Assembly (NCBI GenBank): GCA_011109175.1
Contig: RDEW01000015.1
Span: 21,378 to 85,377 of the forward strand
Origin: Dicyema japonicum
Taxonomy: Eukaryota > Dicyemida > Rhombozoa > Dicyemidae
Length of the DNA stretch: 64,000 nt
Direction: 5' to 3'
Shown: one piece after another, positions 32,040 to 43,824 of the stretch
How the letters are laid out: each line of letters starts with the position of its first letter
Position numbering within the stretch: position 1 is the stretch's first letter
Position numbers and translations under genes: made by a program
Notes under the pieces: model-generated
What the model saw: only the letters and a program-made list of their open reading frames with translations
Database searches by the model: none
Told to the model about the DNA's origin: nothing

Positions 32040-34601
32040 TCAGGATAACCCTGATTAATGCCCGCTCTCTTCGGAAGCGGGCTTCAGAGCTGACTGCATT
32101 GGTCAGCACAGTGCATATGGATGTTTTGATAGTAAATGAGACGAAGATCAAGAAGGGAAGTTCTTTTAAACTTAATGGATTTTCATCAATTGATATTCCG
32201 TGGAAGAAGGGTTCTATTTCTGGAACTGGAACTTCGATTTATTATAAATCTAATTTGAATACGAAGAGACCAAGAATTATTGAAGAAGATGTATGTGAAC
32301 TAGTCAGTGTGCAAATACAAACAAATATTGGATGGATAACAGTTGGAGGAATTTATTCTAAGAGCTTACGTGAGTACCCTTGGATCATTGAGAAATTTTT
32401 TAACGAAAACGTGAATTCGATTTTGGTTGGGGACATGAACGCAAAGCATGTTGATTATGGATGTGTTACAACAAATCAGGATGGAAAATGTCTTATAAAG
32501 TGGATGGAATCAGGAGAATTGAAAATTTTGACGTCAGCAGAAATAAATCACTATGCAACTTATAGTGGTGATAAACTTGGATTGTTCATAATGCCTCTGA
32601 CGATGAGTGAAATGTGTGATCCTCCATATATCGAAAATGACATAGGAAGTGACCACATCCCACAAACGATTGAATTAAAAACTGGTCCGGTTTACACACG
32701 ACAGTTATTCATTGGATATGATGTCAGCAAAATTGATTGGAATCACTTCAATTTCTACATCAGGCTGAAAATTGGTAATGTTTGTGATTTGGGGATTTCG
32801 AAACCGGAAGATATCGACATTCTGGATAACAAAATAAGATCTTTGTTGTTAAGTTATCTGGAAAATTATGGAAAAAGAAAAAATCTGTTGCCGCAGGAAA
32901 ATATGATAATAGGAGTAGAAGAACGCTCTTTGCGTCAGGAGAAGAATAAGTTAGAAAATAAATTAAAGAGGTGTTGGGATATCTTCGACTCTCAAGAACT
33001 TAAAATGCAGATCAAGTTAGTGAAGAAGAAAATAATGGATGTTGTAAAGAAGAATGAAGAAAAAGTATGGAAAAGAGAATGTTCAAAGTTACGTCGACAG
33101 AACCCAAAATTTTGGAAACTATATGCAAGAATGAATTCTCCCAGTAATAAGAATGAAGAAATATCTCTCAAGTCAGATGATGGTCTCACTATTCCAAAAG
33201 AAGAAATTCCAAATGTTTTACGTCGACAATTGTCCAAAATTCAAGAGATAGATCCGGCATCTTTTATTCCGATAGAAGTACAAGATACAAGAAGTAGTTA
33301 TAAAGAAAAGTCGAAACTGAGTGGTCCCTTGTGTCATCCTATAACGCTGGAAGAAATAAATGCTGCAATTAAGGGTTGCAAAAATAAAGCACCAGGGTGG
33401 GATTTTATCCCAATGAGTATTTTCAAGAACGCAGGCCCAATTTTGATTGAGTGCCTAAAAATATTATATAATTCTTCTTGGAGTTTTGGTCATGTTCCAG
33501 CTTATTGGAAACGAACAATTGTACGCATGGTTGTGAAAAAAGGAAAGCCAAGGTCAAAAGCAGATAGTTATAGGCCAATTAGCCTAGTCTGCTCAATATC
33601 GAAAGTTATGGAAAAAATTGTTTTCAATCGTCTATCAAGGCATGTTGAGGATAATAATTTTCTCTCTGATAATCAACTGGGATTTCGGCATAAAAAAGGG
33701 ACTGGAGATTGCTTTAAAGAGCTAAGATCTGCAATCGAAATTTCACGAAATAAAAAGGAATTTCTTACAATAGCATGTTTGGATATAACAAAAGCGTTTG
33801 ACAGTGTTTGGCACTTTGGACTTGTTGATACGTTGTCAAAAGCAGAAATTGGGAAAACTGCGTTATTATGGATAGAAAACTTTCTTTCAAAAAGAAAGTC
33901 ATATATACGTGTTGGAAATTTAATTTCAAAGAAAATTGAATTGCGAAGAGGAGTTCCACAGGGTTCAATTCTCAGCCGCTACTCTTCAATTGCGTAATGA
34001 GAGATTTGCCGAAAACAGAGAGCGTAAATAGTCAAATGATTATTTATGCTGATGACATTCTTGTGCTTGATTCAAGCATGAATAAACAAATTTCATGGAA
34101 AAGGGTGGAATCCCATATTACTAAGATTGGAAAGTGGTGCCAAAACAATGGGTTGACTCTATCGAGGGAAAAAACAACAGTCACTTGGATTGCAAGTAAA
34201 AGAAAAAATATTAATCAATGTGTGAATACTGGGGATATAAAAATCTCTGAAACATTGAAGTATCTCGGATTGTTGATAGACGAAGAGGATCTTTCAAGGA
34301 ACATATTAAAACACGAAGAAAGAAAGCTACAGGAATGTTGAAATCTTTAATTCGATTTCATTTGGAGCCTGAAACTTTTCTTTTTGTGTATTCGGCGTGT
34401 GTTGAACCATTCTTGATATATGGTTATCAAGGATGGTTTAGAACAAAAGAAAGTGATGTCTTTGTCAAAAAATTGGAAAAGTCCAGAAGATTTGCGATTA
34501 AATTGGCATATGGACTGGACTTAAAATCTAATATCGAAGAGGATTACGACCTGAAAGTCAGAAAGATAGAAAAATTATTACATCACTTATGGAAAATGTG
34601 A
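31963..34601 (+). pseudogene. LINE ORF2, endonuclease/reverse transcriptase, two frameshifts
   Basis: The -1 frame relative to ORF1 is open from at least 31963 and reads through the ORF1 stop. The usual APE endonuclease start LINARSLRKR begins at 32051. Catalytic blocks follow: VNETKI, GDMNAKH, and GSDHIPQ at the end of the endonuclease. RT motifs: ACLDITKAFDSVW (A), RRGVPQGSIL (B), IYADDILVL (C). Frame changes, each explained by one base, occur at about 33976 and about 34330; there is no RNase H domain. No in-frame ATG exists at the natural ORF2 start, so translation probably depends on ORF1 by frameshifting or re-initiation. This copy cannot make a full polymerase. Confidence 0.85.
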
Positions 34602-34815
34602 TGTAATTTTTGGGGTCCAAACGAAGTAGAGACATGTGGTGTCTCATAAAATGACCCTACACGATGAATACAAACCCACTTAATTAGTTTTGGTTCAGGT
34701 TTTGGTTTCTTTACAGTAATTAGTTTTGGGGTTTGTTAGAAAATAAAATTTGTCTTGTCTTGTCTTGTCTGCTTTTACTAGACTTTATCATGCATACATA
34801 ACAATACTGCTCAAT

Positions 34816-35318
34816 AGGCAGACTGGCTGGAATACGACATAATAAGAAACCTTCTAAAAAAGAAACAGTAGAAGCTTCAACACAGAGAAGAGAGTGGGTG
34901 CTCTTAAGAAGAGAGGGCAGCCACCGAAAAAAACCAGAAGTAGTCAGGATAACCCTGATTAATGCCCGTTCTCTTCGGAAACGGGCCTCAGTGCTGGTTG
35001 CTATAGCCAGCACGATCCAGATGGAAGTTCTAATTATAAATGAAACTAAATTGAAGCATATGGATTGGATTTAGCATCTGAAATTGATGACGAATACGAA
35101 AGAAAAACGAGAAGAATTGGTGATTTATTACATTGCTTGTTGGAAACTCGCATTGTAATTGGGGCTTTTTACGGAGAAGAGACATACGGTGTCTCATGAG
35201 AGCGCCCCCGATATAGACGACCCCAAATCTTGGCTTTCCTCTTTAGTTAATGGCTCTTACCTTGTTTAGTTAGTTGGGGTTTTTGCGAATAAATCATGTT
35301 ATCTGTTATCTTATTCAT
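34816..35318 (+). mobile_element. Short internally deleted derivative of the neighbouring LINE
   Basis: 503 bp, flanked by a 17-bp target duplication TAACAATACTGCTCAAT (34799-34815 and 35319-35335). It joins the end of ORF1 and start of ORF2 (matching about 31800-32150) to the last codons of ORF2 and the 3' UTR (from about 34505), ending in a TTATC-type tail. It keeps the ORF junction hairpins with compensating changes and the 3' hairpin. It is probably a non-autonomous family, moved by LINE proteins. Confidence 0.85.
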
Positions 35319-35335
35319 TAACAATACTGCTCAAT

Positions 35336-37116
35336 TCAGAGATTCATAAAAAACATTATTCATAATAACTGATGTGTTCTACAATATATTTTTTTAAAAC
35401 ATCAATAAACGAATTAAATGTAATGGATTCATTAGAAACTAAATTTAACATTAATCATAACTGAATTAAAACTATGTTCAATGTTATGCCTTGGCCAGAG
35501 TAATCATCCCCAAACTTCCCAACCAGTCTCAATATTAAACATAAAGAAAATACCCTTTGTATTGCCAAAGGAATTGTATATGGTTGATAATTAAACAAAT
35601 GTGTCCCTGATTTACTATTCAAATGCAGTAACATAGATTAGCACTCACATTGTATAAATCTCTATTTCTACTATTGACTAGTTGGAAATTTCCATCCCAA
35701 ATACTACGTCATCGTATATTCACATAGACGGAGGATATTTCATTTAAGTTGACAATGTTTACCCAATAAGATTTTGATTTTTTAGATAAACAGTCTCTAT
35801 AAACTTTTGAGTTCAGCGACGTTCATAGTTGAATTTTACTGAAGAAGACCATGTTGTGAGTTTTTAAGATATTAATCGGTAGTTTACGTTGCTGTGAATT
35901 CATCATTACTGCCGATGTTAGATTGTTAGTATTCACGGGAACTCTGCTCTGACAGGCTGTTTATGGGATTCCCATAAAACAAGACTTTCTCCATCTTCAT
36001 TATACTTCGACCTGATCGACTCCGTGTCATTCAGTGAAAATTCAATGTGAATTAAACCTTCTCGATTTCGTAAATTCATAAAAAGAAAATCTCCTCTTGC
36101 GAAATCTCTGGTCGTTCAACCCAACACTGCAACACCCTTAATTTTCAAGCAAATACTGCAATGAAGGATTATTATTTATGGCTCTCCTCATGATAAGTAT
36201 AAATGCCACGTGTATGATCACAAACATTCTGGAATTACCATAAATCACTCAAAGTAAACAAAACCTAATTAAATTTCTTCAAAGAAATATATCTTAATTA
36301 ATTTGTAATTTTGCAAAATATTGGCAATTTGATATTTGAAAACTAAAAACCTCAAGTTTACAAATAATAGTGTTTACTAGTGAAAAATTACCTCCCATCA
36401 TACGTAGTATGTAAGAAAGACACGCAAGAATATGGATAGTTGATGATTAAACTTTCATGTAAATTACGGAAGGAAATTCAGTCAGAGAATGGCTAGTACT
36501 AATTGGCAGTTTGATTTTATTTACAATTTTATTATAAAAACAAATTTTATTGGCTAAGTAAATTATTAAATTTGCCTCCATTAAGAGCCAGGTCCCCCAA
36601 CTTTCAGGCTCTTTGTATTTTATCTGAAATGGTCCATTTTTACGCCAATCCTACCAAGTTTTAAAATCTGAGATGTTCCAAAAACCAAGGTGAGTTTTCT
36701 CCGAATCAATGTTGGACTTTATATAACTTTACTAGTAAATTATTCCACCCTAACCAAGAGTAGGAGGTTGGGGGCCTTCAAGGATCTAGCCGCAATGGTT
36801 GGAACTGAGTTTGAGTTTATTAGTACTGATCCAATTGTACAGAAAACTTGCGCATAATATTGGAAAAAGAACCTCAAAATTACAAATAATAGTGTTTACT
36901 GTAGGAATTAATAATTGAAAAAGTACCTCACCCTAATACGTAGTATGAGATCGTCGATAACCAAAAAAATAAAGGAAGGGTGGCCTACCAAAGGACTATC
37001 GATAAAGAACACTTCAATGCAATCAATGTATTCTAATTTAGAGAAATTATTAAATGTGAATTGTCCATGATGTGACATAATATACATTCCATTATTAAAA
37101 AATAAATTTAAATATA
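35336..37116. other. Gene-poor stretch with a short direct repeat
   Basis: The block ACAAATAATAGTGTTTACT followed by ...TACGTAGTATG occurs at about 36358-36412 and 36879-36950. A minus-strand frame at 36908-37123 is AT-rich and has no recognisable similarity. It partly serves as the 3' flank of the gene at 37117. Confidence 0.35.
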
Positions 37117-37522
37117 TTAACAATCAATGTCCATTTGGTCGATGTGGGGTAAGTCAAATGATGCTGGTGGGATGAAGAATCCCATCCCAGCTGCCCTATC
37201 CGCGTCAGATTGGGAGTGATCCACAGTTTTGAGTTGTTTAAGTCTTGAATAATTACTATAGTAACCTTTTCTTGTGGACTTTTGACTTGATATGGGATTG
37301 CAAGTATTTTTCGTCAATAAAATATCGACTAGAGTGACTATATTATCAAACCTGCAATAGTAGCAGTAAAATTTCCCACCAGCAGGTTTGTCGTAATCTG
37401 GCTCTCTATTTATTAGACGGCAGGTCCTTTAGACTGTCTTGTATTTGGTCGTTTGAGACTGTCAAATGCTTTATTTTTGACTTCATTGATGGTTTGAATT
37501 TTCCCTTTGCTGTTTTTCCCAT
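37117..37522 (-). CDS. ZNF593: ZNF593/Bud20-like C2H2 zinc-finger ribosome biogenesis factor
   Basis: Bud20/ZNF593 proteins bind pre-60S ribosomes and assist export. On the minus strand, start 37522 MGKTAKGKFKPSMKSK, then DQIQDSLKDL (family DLDQI--DLK), GKFYCYYC, RYFIDEKYLQSHIKSKVHK (C-C-H-H finger of Bud20 type), RLKQLK and DADRAAGMGFFIPP (family EAERAAGMGSYVPP). Two introns are exact: 37329-37351 (23 nt) and 37244-37265 (22 nt). Between DLPS/QD and PDYDKP one more frame change is required: either a 31-nt GT-AG intron (37404-37434), a 13-nt GT-AG intron (37406-37418) or a one-base insertion; the first two both give whole codon counts (109 or 115 residues). Family length is about 116-135. Confidence 0.88.
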
Positions 37523-38590
37523 TTGAGTCTCACCTGAACCAATCGAGAAGCACGTGATTATTTAAATTTAATTTTTTATTAATTTTAATAAATTAAATAT
37601 TTTTTTATAAAGATAGATTACCAAACAATCAAATAAATTAACTAATATCTATAAGAATTCATTTTCTAATGTTTCTTTCTTCCCTCGTTTTACTAGGTTG
37701 ACGTCATTTGTTCCACCAGTGTTATCTGCCGTTTAGTGATGACGTGAAATGGAATAATTTGATCTTTTGCAGTTCCCATAACTACAAGGATCAGGTATTT
37801 TCATCTCCTGTTAGTTCGGAGGTCTTCTTAATGATACCCACGTGTGAATCAAGAAGGTGTACCTACCAAAGCTGACCTACTGTCTGTAATGACATAATTG
37901 CCATATTATCAATCTAACTACAATCAGGGATCATCCTTATCTATGGACTGTGATTCTGACGCTTCTCTAGTCTTTGAAACTTGGATAGCCGTCTGCTACG
38001 TATTTCATTTAATCCATACTTAAAGAACTTGGAGAAGGGTAGCCAATTGGGATTTTTAGTCTAATAAAGGCACATCGATTACTTTGGTAAGTGATCTCTA
38101 GTAGCTCAAACTATAGAAGGCAAATTTTTGAGCAGCAACCACTGACGTTCCTCTCTCCCTAATATATCCCCTACAAAGGTTAGAGCCCGTCCTATCACCA
38201 TCTAACAGCAAGTATAGACTATGAGAATAATACAAATATGTTATAGTATATCATTAGACTCAAGCCTATCATTAAGATGATTTTAAACAAAAATGGTCAA
38301 TGTTGTGGAATTTATTACTGACGTTATTAATCCTTGACCTGTACTTTAATAACATAAAATGTCACGAAATGTTCATACACAGCTAATTCTCCACTTTTTT
38401 GAGTAAAGAATCACCACTGTTTATTAGAAGACATGATTATTAGGTGATAAGACACGATCAATTAGTTTCCTCATCTTTCCCCCTTGTCTTTCTTAGAATC
38501 TGACAAACTTTCTAAATGCTCACGTTGCTGAAAAACCCACGTGGTTAATGAACTGTAAGCATTTTTCTGACAAGAAAATGGAGTAAGCTT
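37523..38590. other. Intergenic stretch
   Basis: No supported gene. A minus-strand frame of 28 codons starting MGTAKDQIIPFHVITK near 37770 may be part of an unrecognised exon. CACGTG occurs about 37552, 37841 and 38540. The rest shows nothing recognisable. Confidence 0.3.
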
Positions 38591-38934
38591 ATGGATTGTG
38601 GACCTTCATCTTTGAATCAACCAACAGTCATACCTGAACCAGGACATTATGAAAATTCACACTGTGATCATTTAACATTGGAAATTTATTACAATCGTCA
38701 AGTTCTAACACTTATTTTGATGTACAACCGGGAAACCTTATAAATCTCCGATATTGTCGATTCTGTGTATTGAGCCGAGTCGCAACAACGAAGCTTTCGA
38801 TAACTAGTTCGATAGTATCACGGTCGTGGAATCAGAGATACCTTCCAATATCACACAAATCCATCCAGAAAGTGAAGAAAACATTAGTCCTTGCAATTGT
38901 TGGAACCGCTTTAATGGATGGAGGAGAAAAATGA
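38591..38934 (+). CDS. Uncharacterised gene or fragment, paralogous to 56.1 kb
   Basis: Starts MDCGPSSLNQPTVIPEPGHY and contains HCDHLTLE, matching HCDHLNFN at 56.08 kb; a second frame then reads FDVQPGNLINLRYCRFC, which parallels VHEGELTNVIHIKLCETC of the other locus. The frame must change between the two parts, by an intron or by decay; no GT-AG pair fits cleanly while keeping HCDHL. It ends KKTLVLAIVGTALMDGGEK and TGA. Function unknown. Confidence 0.35.
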
Positions 38935-39229
38935 TTTTATAGTGCCATCCTCAACCAAGTCTAACACATGTAGTATTGGTTATAATATGCACGATTACAC
39001 AATTTTCTAAAATAACTATAACGGAAATAATATCTTAGCTATATTGACTTGGCAATGAAATCCACCTGTGATGAACTGATTGTACAGTTTCCCCTAAATG
39101 TTAGAATTTGTAAAAGTAACCAATTCCCGAGTAACTGCGCATCAGTCTGGTTGACTGAATATTGTAATTGGAGCATAAAATTAATATTATAAGTTCTAAA
39201 ATAATCGAAAGGAATAATCGAAGCGTGTG

Positions 39230-42200
39230 ATGCTGGATTTATTTAGTTCTACCGTCAAATCAGTATTATTTGATAAAATTAGAAATACTCTAACTTGGAG
39301 GGAAATGTAGTTTTTGGAGAGGTTCACTTGTCTGATAATAAACTGGGAATTGTCATCGTTGATAAAACAATTATTAATGTTACTTACAAAGTCATAGAAA
39401 GTATAAAGGAGGACTCTCCATTCATCAAAAAGTTCCAACCCAATGATTGCTTCCTTGAGGTTATCAAGTTTGTTGAGGTGGTAGATCAATAATATGGACG
39501 TTGTTGAAATGCCCACCCACCGATTTAAACTAAAGTTGGCTAGACTTCCTCGACGTTTTAATGTCCTGGTCTTACGGTTCAAGTTACAAACTCATCATTA
39601 GTCCGAGTCCAGCAACCATGGATAAGTTTTTCGTGAAAGTAAAAAAAGAATCTGAAATTGAAATGAGTCCCAAAAGGAAAGTCAAGAAAGTGAAAAATAT
39701 TTATTCCGACTTGGACGGACAGTTGATTTACGGAAACGTTAATTTGGAAGATGAAAACCTTGGAATAGTCGTAAGGGACGAAGTGATAGACCTCCTCACA
39801 TACAAAGTCATCCAAACCATGACTCCCGAATCTCCGTTTGTGGAAACATTCAAGAAGCACGATTGTCTCTTGGAGGTAAAATAACCATCAAATTGACAGA
39901 TAAATAAAATAAAACTCAGAGATATGCCGAGACATCGGTTTAATTACAAAATGAGCACTCTTCCACACGATACTGCATTCGAAGTCATAGCTTTACGGTT
40001 GAATTGATCTTTAATTGTGAATTAGACCAAGCGCGGCTATAATCGCTACATTTCAAAAGAGAACTAAGAAGGACAAGAATGTGTTTTATCTCAACAGGAA
40101 AGTCAAAAATTTAAACGATAACATGTATTCTGACTTGGACGGGAAATTACTCCGTGAAAATATAAATTTGAAGCACAATGATTTCGGAGTCTACACGAAA
40201 AATGTGAAAATTGGCAAAGTTAACTACAAAGCTGTTGAAAGTATAAAAGACTCTTCCCCGTGTAAAAATATTCTTCAGGAAAATGACCTTTTATTACAAG
40301 TTTGGAGACTTCTCATTTAAAGATCAACGATAGAGCCATGACTAACATTTCTGACGACCTTTTTATGAAAAAAATAAAGAAACTACCGAAAGATTCTTCG
40401 TTCGAAATTCTATCCATGAGGTTAGCCTCCAATTTAATTTGTAGACCCAATCCCTCACTTTTGAACAAAATTTTAACCGGCGAAGAGGATGAGTCAATGT
40501 CTGACGAAGAGAGGACTTCTTATGGGAAAAATTCCAAAATTAAGTAGCCCTATGATAACAAGTAGGAATGAATTTTCTGACTTGGACGGGAAAGTGCTTT
40601 GTGAAAACATAAACTTGAAAAATAGAAAGCTGGGAATAAAAATAAAAGACGTCATTGTTGATAATATTACATACAAAGTGATTGAAAGCATAAACGAGGA
40701 CTCCCCATTCAAGGACAAACTCCAACCGAACGATCTATTGTTGGAGGTTGGGAGATGTTTTACGTTTAAGATGGATGATAAAAACGTCACTGATATTTCG
40801 ACTGATCACTTTAAAAGAAATTTGAGCAAATTGCCAAAGTCTTCGGTTTTTGAAATTGTTACTTTGCGGTTGAGCTTAATCAGGTAAAATTAGTCCGAAT
40901 CCTTCACTTTTGATTAAACTCAACAAAGGAGAAGAGGAAAAAGATGATTTCGTACCAACTAGTGAAAATGTGCATCACAAAAACTATAAAATGAATAAAT
41001 GGAGGTGATATAAGGCTATATTTCAGAACTGCGAATAAGGACCTGGTTTCAATGTTGGATGGAAAAGTTATATGCAAAAATGTAGACTTGAATGATAAAG
41101 AAATTGGAGTTAAATTCAAAGATGTAGTAATCGATGATGTTAACTACAAACTCGTCCAAAATATTAGTAGGGATTCTCCATTCAGGGATAAACTCAAACC
41201 AAACGACTTGTTACTAGAAGTTGATGTTTGGACTTAAATAGATTGATGATGTTCCAATCACTGACATTTCGAATAATCATTTTAAGAAAAATTTAAGCAA
41301 ATTGCCGAATGATTCCTCATTTGACTTTGTAGCCATGCGGTGAGATTAGTTTTATTGAAATAGGCCAAATCCATCACTTTTGAATAAATTCATAAAGGGA
41401 GAACGAGAAAATGGAGATGATTCGTTATCTGACGACGAAAAGTCACCAAAGACGTCTGAACAGGAAAAGGTGAAAAATCGAAAGTAATGATTATGTCTAT
41501 TAATAGGATTTTAATGACAGACTTGGATGGGAAATTGTTTCACGAAAATATAAACTTGAACAATAAAAAACTGGGAATCAAATTAAAGGATGTTAATATT
41601 GATAATGTTACATACAAACTCGTTGAGAATATTAACGAGGATTCTCCGTTCAAAAATAAACTCAAACCAAATGATCTCTTGTTGGAAGTTACAAAATTAT
41701 AATTCTTTAGATTGACGACAACAATGTCACTAACACTTCAACAGATCATTTTAAGAAAAATTTGAGTAAATTGCCCAAAGACTCTCCCTTTAACATTGTA
41801 ACGTTGCGGTATAGCTTTACTCTAATAAATTTAGTCCGAATCCCTCACTTTTGAATAAACTCGGGAGAGGGCCACAAGAAAGTGATGCATCAATGACTCT
41901 GAACAAATCCCACGAAAATATGTAAAAAGTAATGAAGCTGGAACGCCAAAGTAATTTATGGTCACACTGTAGAACTCCAAATAAAAATTTATACTCTGAC
42001 TTGGATGGACAAGTAATTTACGAAAATATAAACCTGAATAATCAAAGATTGGGAATAAAACTGAAGGATGCAGTAGTTGATGATGTCTCTTACAAACTCA
42101 TTGAAAGTATAAACGTGGATTCCCCGTTCAGAAATAAACTAAAACCGAATGATCTTATATTAGAGGTAATAAATTAATTATTTTAAGATTGGTGATAACA

Positions 42201-43779
42201 GTGTCACTAATATTTCAACAGATCAGTTTAAGAAAAATTTATCCAAACTACCAAAAGATTCTCCGTTTAACGTGGTAACCTTACGGTAGAGTTTTTCCAT
42301 AATTTAGCCCGAATCCATCACTTTTGAATAAACTTGGGCAAGGAGAGGCCGGAAGAGATCTACCAAATGACTCTGAAAATATTCCACGCAATTATGTAAA
42401 AAATGATAAAACCGAAAAACAAAAGTAATCCATAACCTCAATGTAGAACTCCAAATAAAAGTTTATATTCTGATTTAGACGGCCAAGTGATTTATGAAAA
42501 TATAGATTTGAATAATAACAAACTTGGAATTAAAATCAAAGACGTGATAATCGATAACGTTACATACAAAATGATTGAAAGTATGCATGAAGACTCTCCG
42601 TTCAAAAATAAGCTTAAACCCAATGATTTACTATTGGAAGTCAGTTCTTCTGTTTATATAGATCGATGACACGAAATTAGTTGACATGCCTGTTCATCGC
42701 TTAAAATCAAAGTTTTCAAAACTGCCGGATTCCTTTGGGGTTGTTGCATTACGGTCTCTCTCACATTAATTTTAAGACCCAACGATTCAACCATAAACGT
42801 GAAGAATGATAAATCAAAAAGTGTTGAATCGAGTAGAACTCTGCCTTCAAGAAAATTTAAGGTTGATAGTAATACATTGTAACTTTTGATTCTCTAAATT
42901 TACTAGAGCAAAGAATAAAGAACTTTACTCGTATTTAGATGGGGATTTGATTTATGATAATGTCATTTTTGATGATATTAAAAATTTTGGAATTTCTTTT
43001 ACAAATAAAACAATCGACAATGTCGACTACAAAGTCATCACACATGTCGACGAAAATTCATCATTTGCAAAGAAATTCAAACCGAATGACATTTTACTGG
43101 AGGTTTACCATACTATTTAAGATCAGGTCGATGATTTGAAAGTAATGGACTTGCCCACAAATAGAATGATGTCATATCTCTCCAATAGGACGGATGCTCC
43201 TTTAACGGTCGTAGGATGTCGGTCTAGTCGTCATATTTACCTTAAGACCAAATTCAGCTCTTTCGAAACAACTTCGGCTAGAGGCTTCTAAAATGTCTTC
43301 TGATGTTGTCCTTGTAGATGGCGAACCCACGGGAAAATTTAATGTTTGCATAAATTAATAAATTACAGAAATTTTCCAAGTCGATGAAAATGCTTTTTCG
43401 TGGTGATTCAGAAATCCCCCGTTCTGGGACATATCGATCAAAGTCAATTTTCAGAAGTAAAAAATACGAAATACTGTTTTTGTTAACCATAATATGCAGT
43501 TCCGTGGAAGTTATTAGACACAAGAATAGAACTGCCGGTTTTACCATAATAAGTGGTAAGAAAACTTACAACGACGACTTTGACACAGCTTTCATCCACA
43601 AAATTGACCCAAAAATCATATATGGCAACGAAAATCAACTTCAGGCTTGAATTTAAAATTTATGTTAGCTTGGAGATAAAGTGATTGCTATAAACAATAT
43701 TCCCCTGAAAAACAAAACTACAGAAGAAATCGAGAAATTATTACCAGGCAAAAAATTAGACTTAAAAATTAAACGTTAA
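39230..43779 (+). CDS. Multi-PDZ scaffold protein with ten PDZ domains (MUPP1/PATJ-like architecture)
   Basis: PDZ proteins assemble membrane complexes by binding C-terminal peptides. Start MLDLFSST (39230), then a 29-nt intron. Nine homologous cassettes follow at about 39.29, 39.70, 40.12, 40.57, 41.05, 41.51, 41.99, 42.48 and 42.93 kb. Each reads like SDLDGK---ENINL---LGIKIKD, YK-IESINEDSPF--KL, PNDLLLE, then after an intron IDDKNVTDISTDHFKKNLSK and LPKDSSFEIVTLR, and after another intron PNPSLLNK and an acidic linker. Introns are 22-26 nt and recur at the same two places in each cassette (after LLLE, and inside the R codon of the last strand), e.g. 39460-39484. A tenth, more canonical PDZ (SVEVIRHKNRTAGFTIISGK ... 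LGDKVIAINNIPL) ends the protein; it has a 24-nt GC-AG intron at about 43649-43672. The PDZ carboxylate loop is LGI in most cassettes. No other domain is seen. Tandem exon duplication built the gene. Confidence 0.88.
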
Positions 43780-43824
43780 TAGACTTTTAGTATTGTTTGA
43801 CTAATTTTTATCTTAACTGCAAGA

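Larger units (their letters stand above)
30995..34768 (+). mobile_element. Full-length Jockey-like non-LTR retrotransposon (3.77 kb)
   Basis: Flanked by a 12-bp target duplication CTGCTTTTACTA (30983-30994 and 34769-34780), which fixes both ends. Layout: 70-bp 5' leader, gag-like ORF1 (31065-32039), pol ORF2 (to 34601) and a 3' UTR of about 165 bp ending in a TTGTC repeat instead of poly(A). The 3' UTR has a hairpin with stem GAGACA/TGTCTC, also present in the derivative at 34816. The element is nearly intact, with one frame step at the ORF1/ORF2 junction and two single-base frameshifts inside ORF2. Confidence 0.9.

Noticed and set aside
36908-37123. Minus-strand frame as a further exon of the ZNF593-like gene
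   Set aside because: The ZNF593-like protein has its own stop at 37117 at the expected length; the frame beyond is AT-rich and unrelated to the family.
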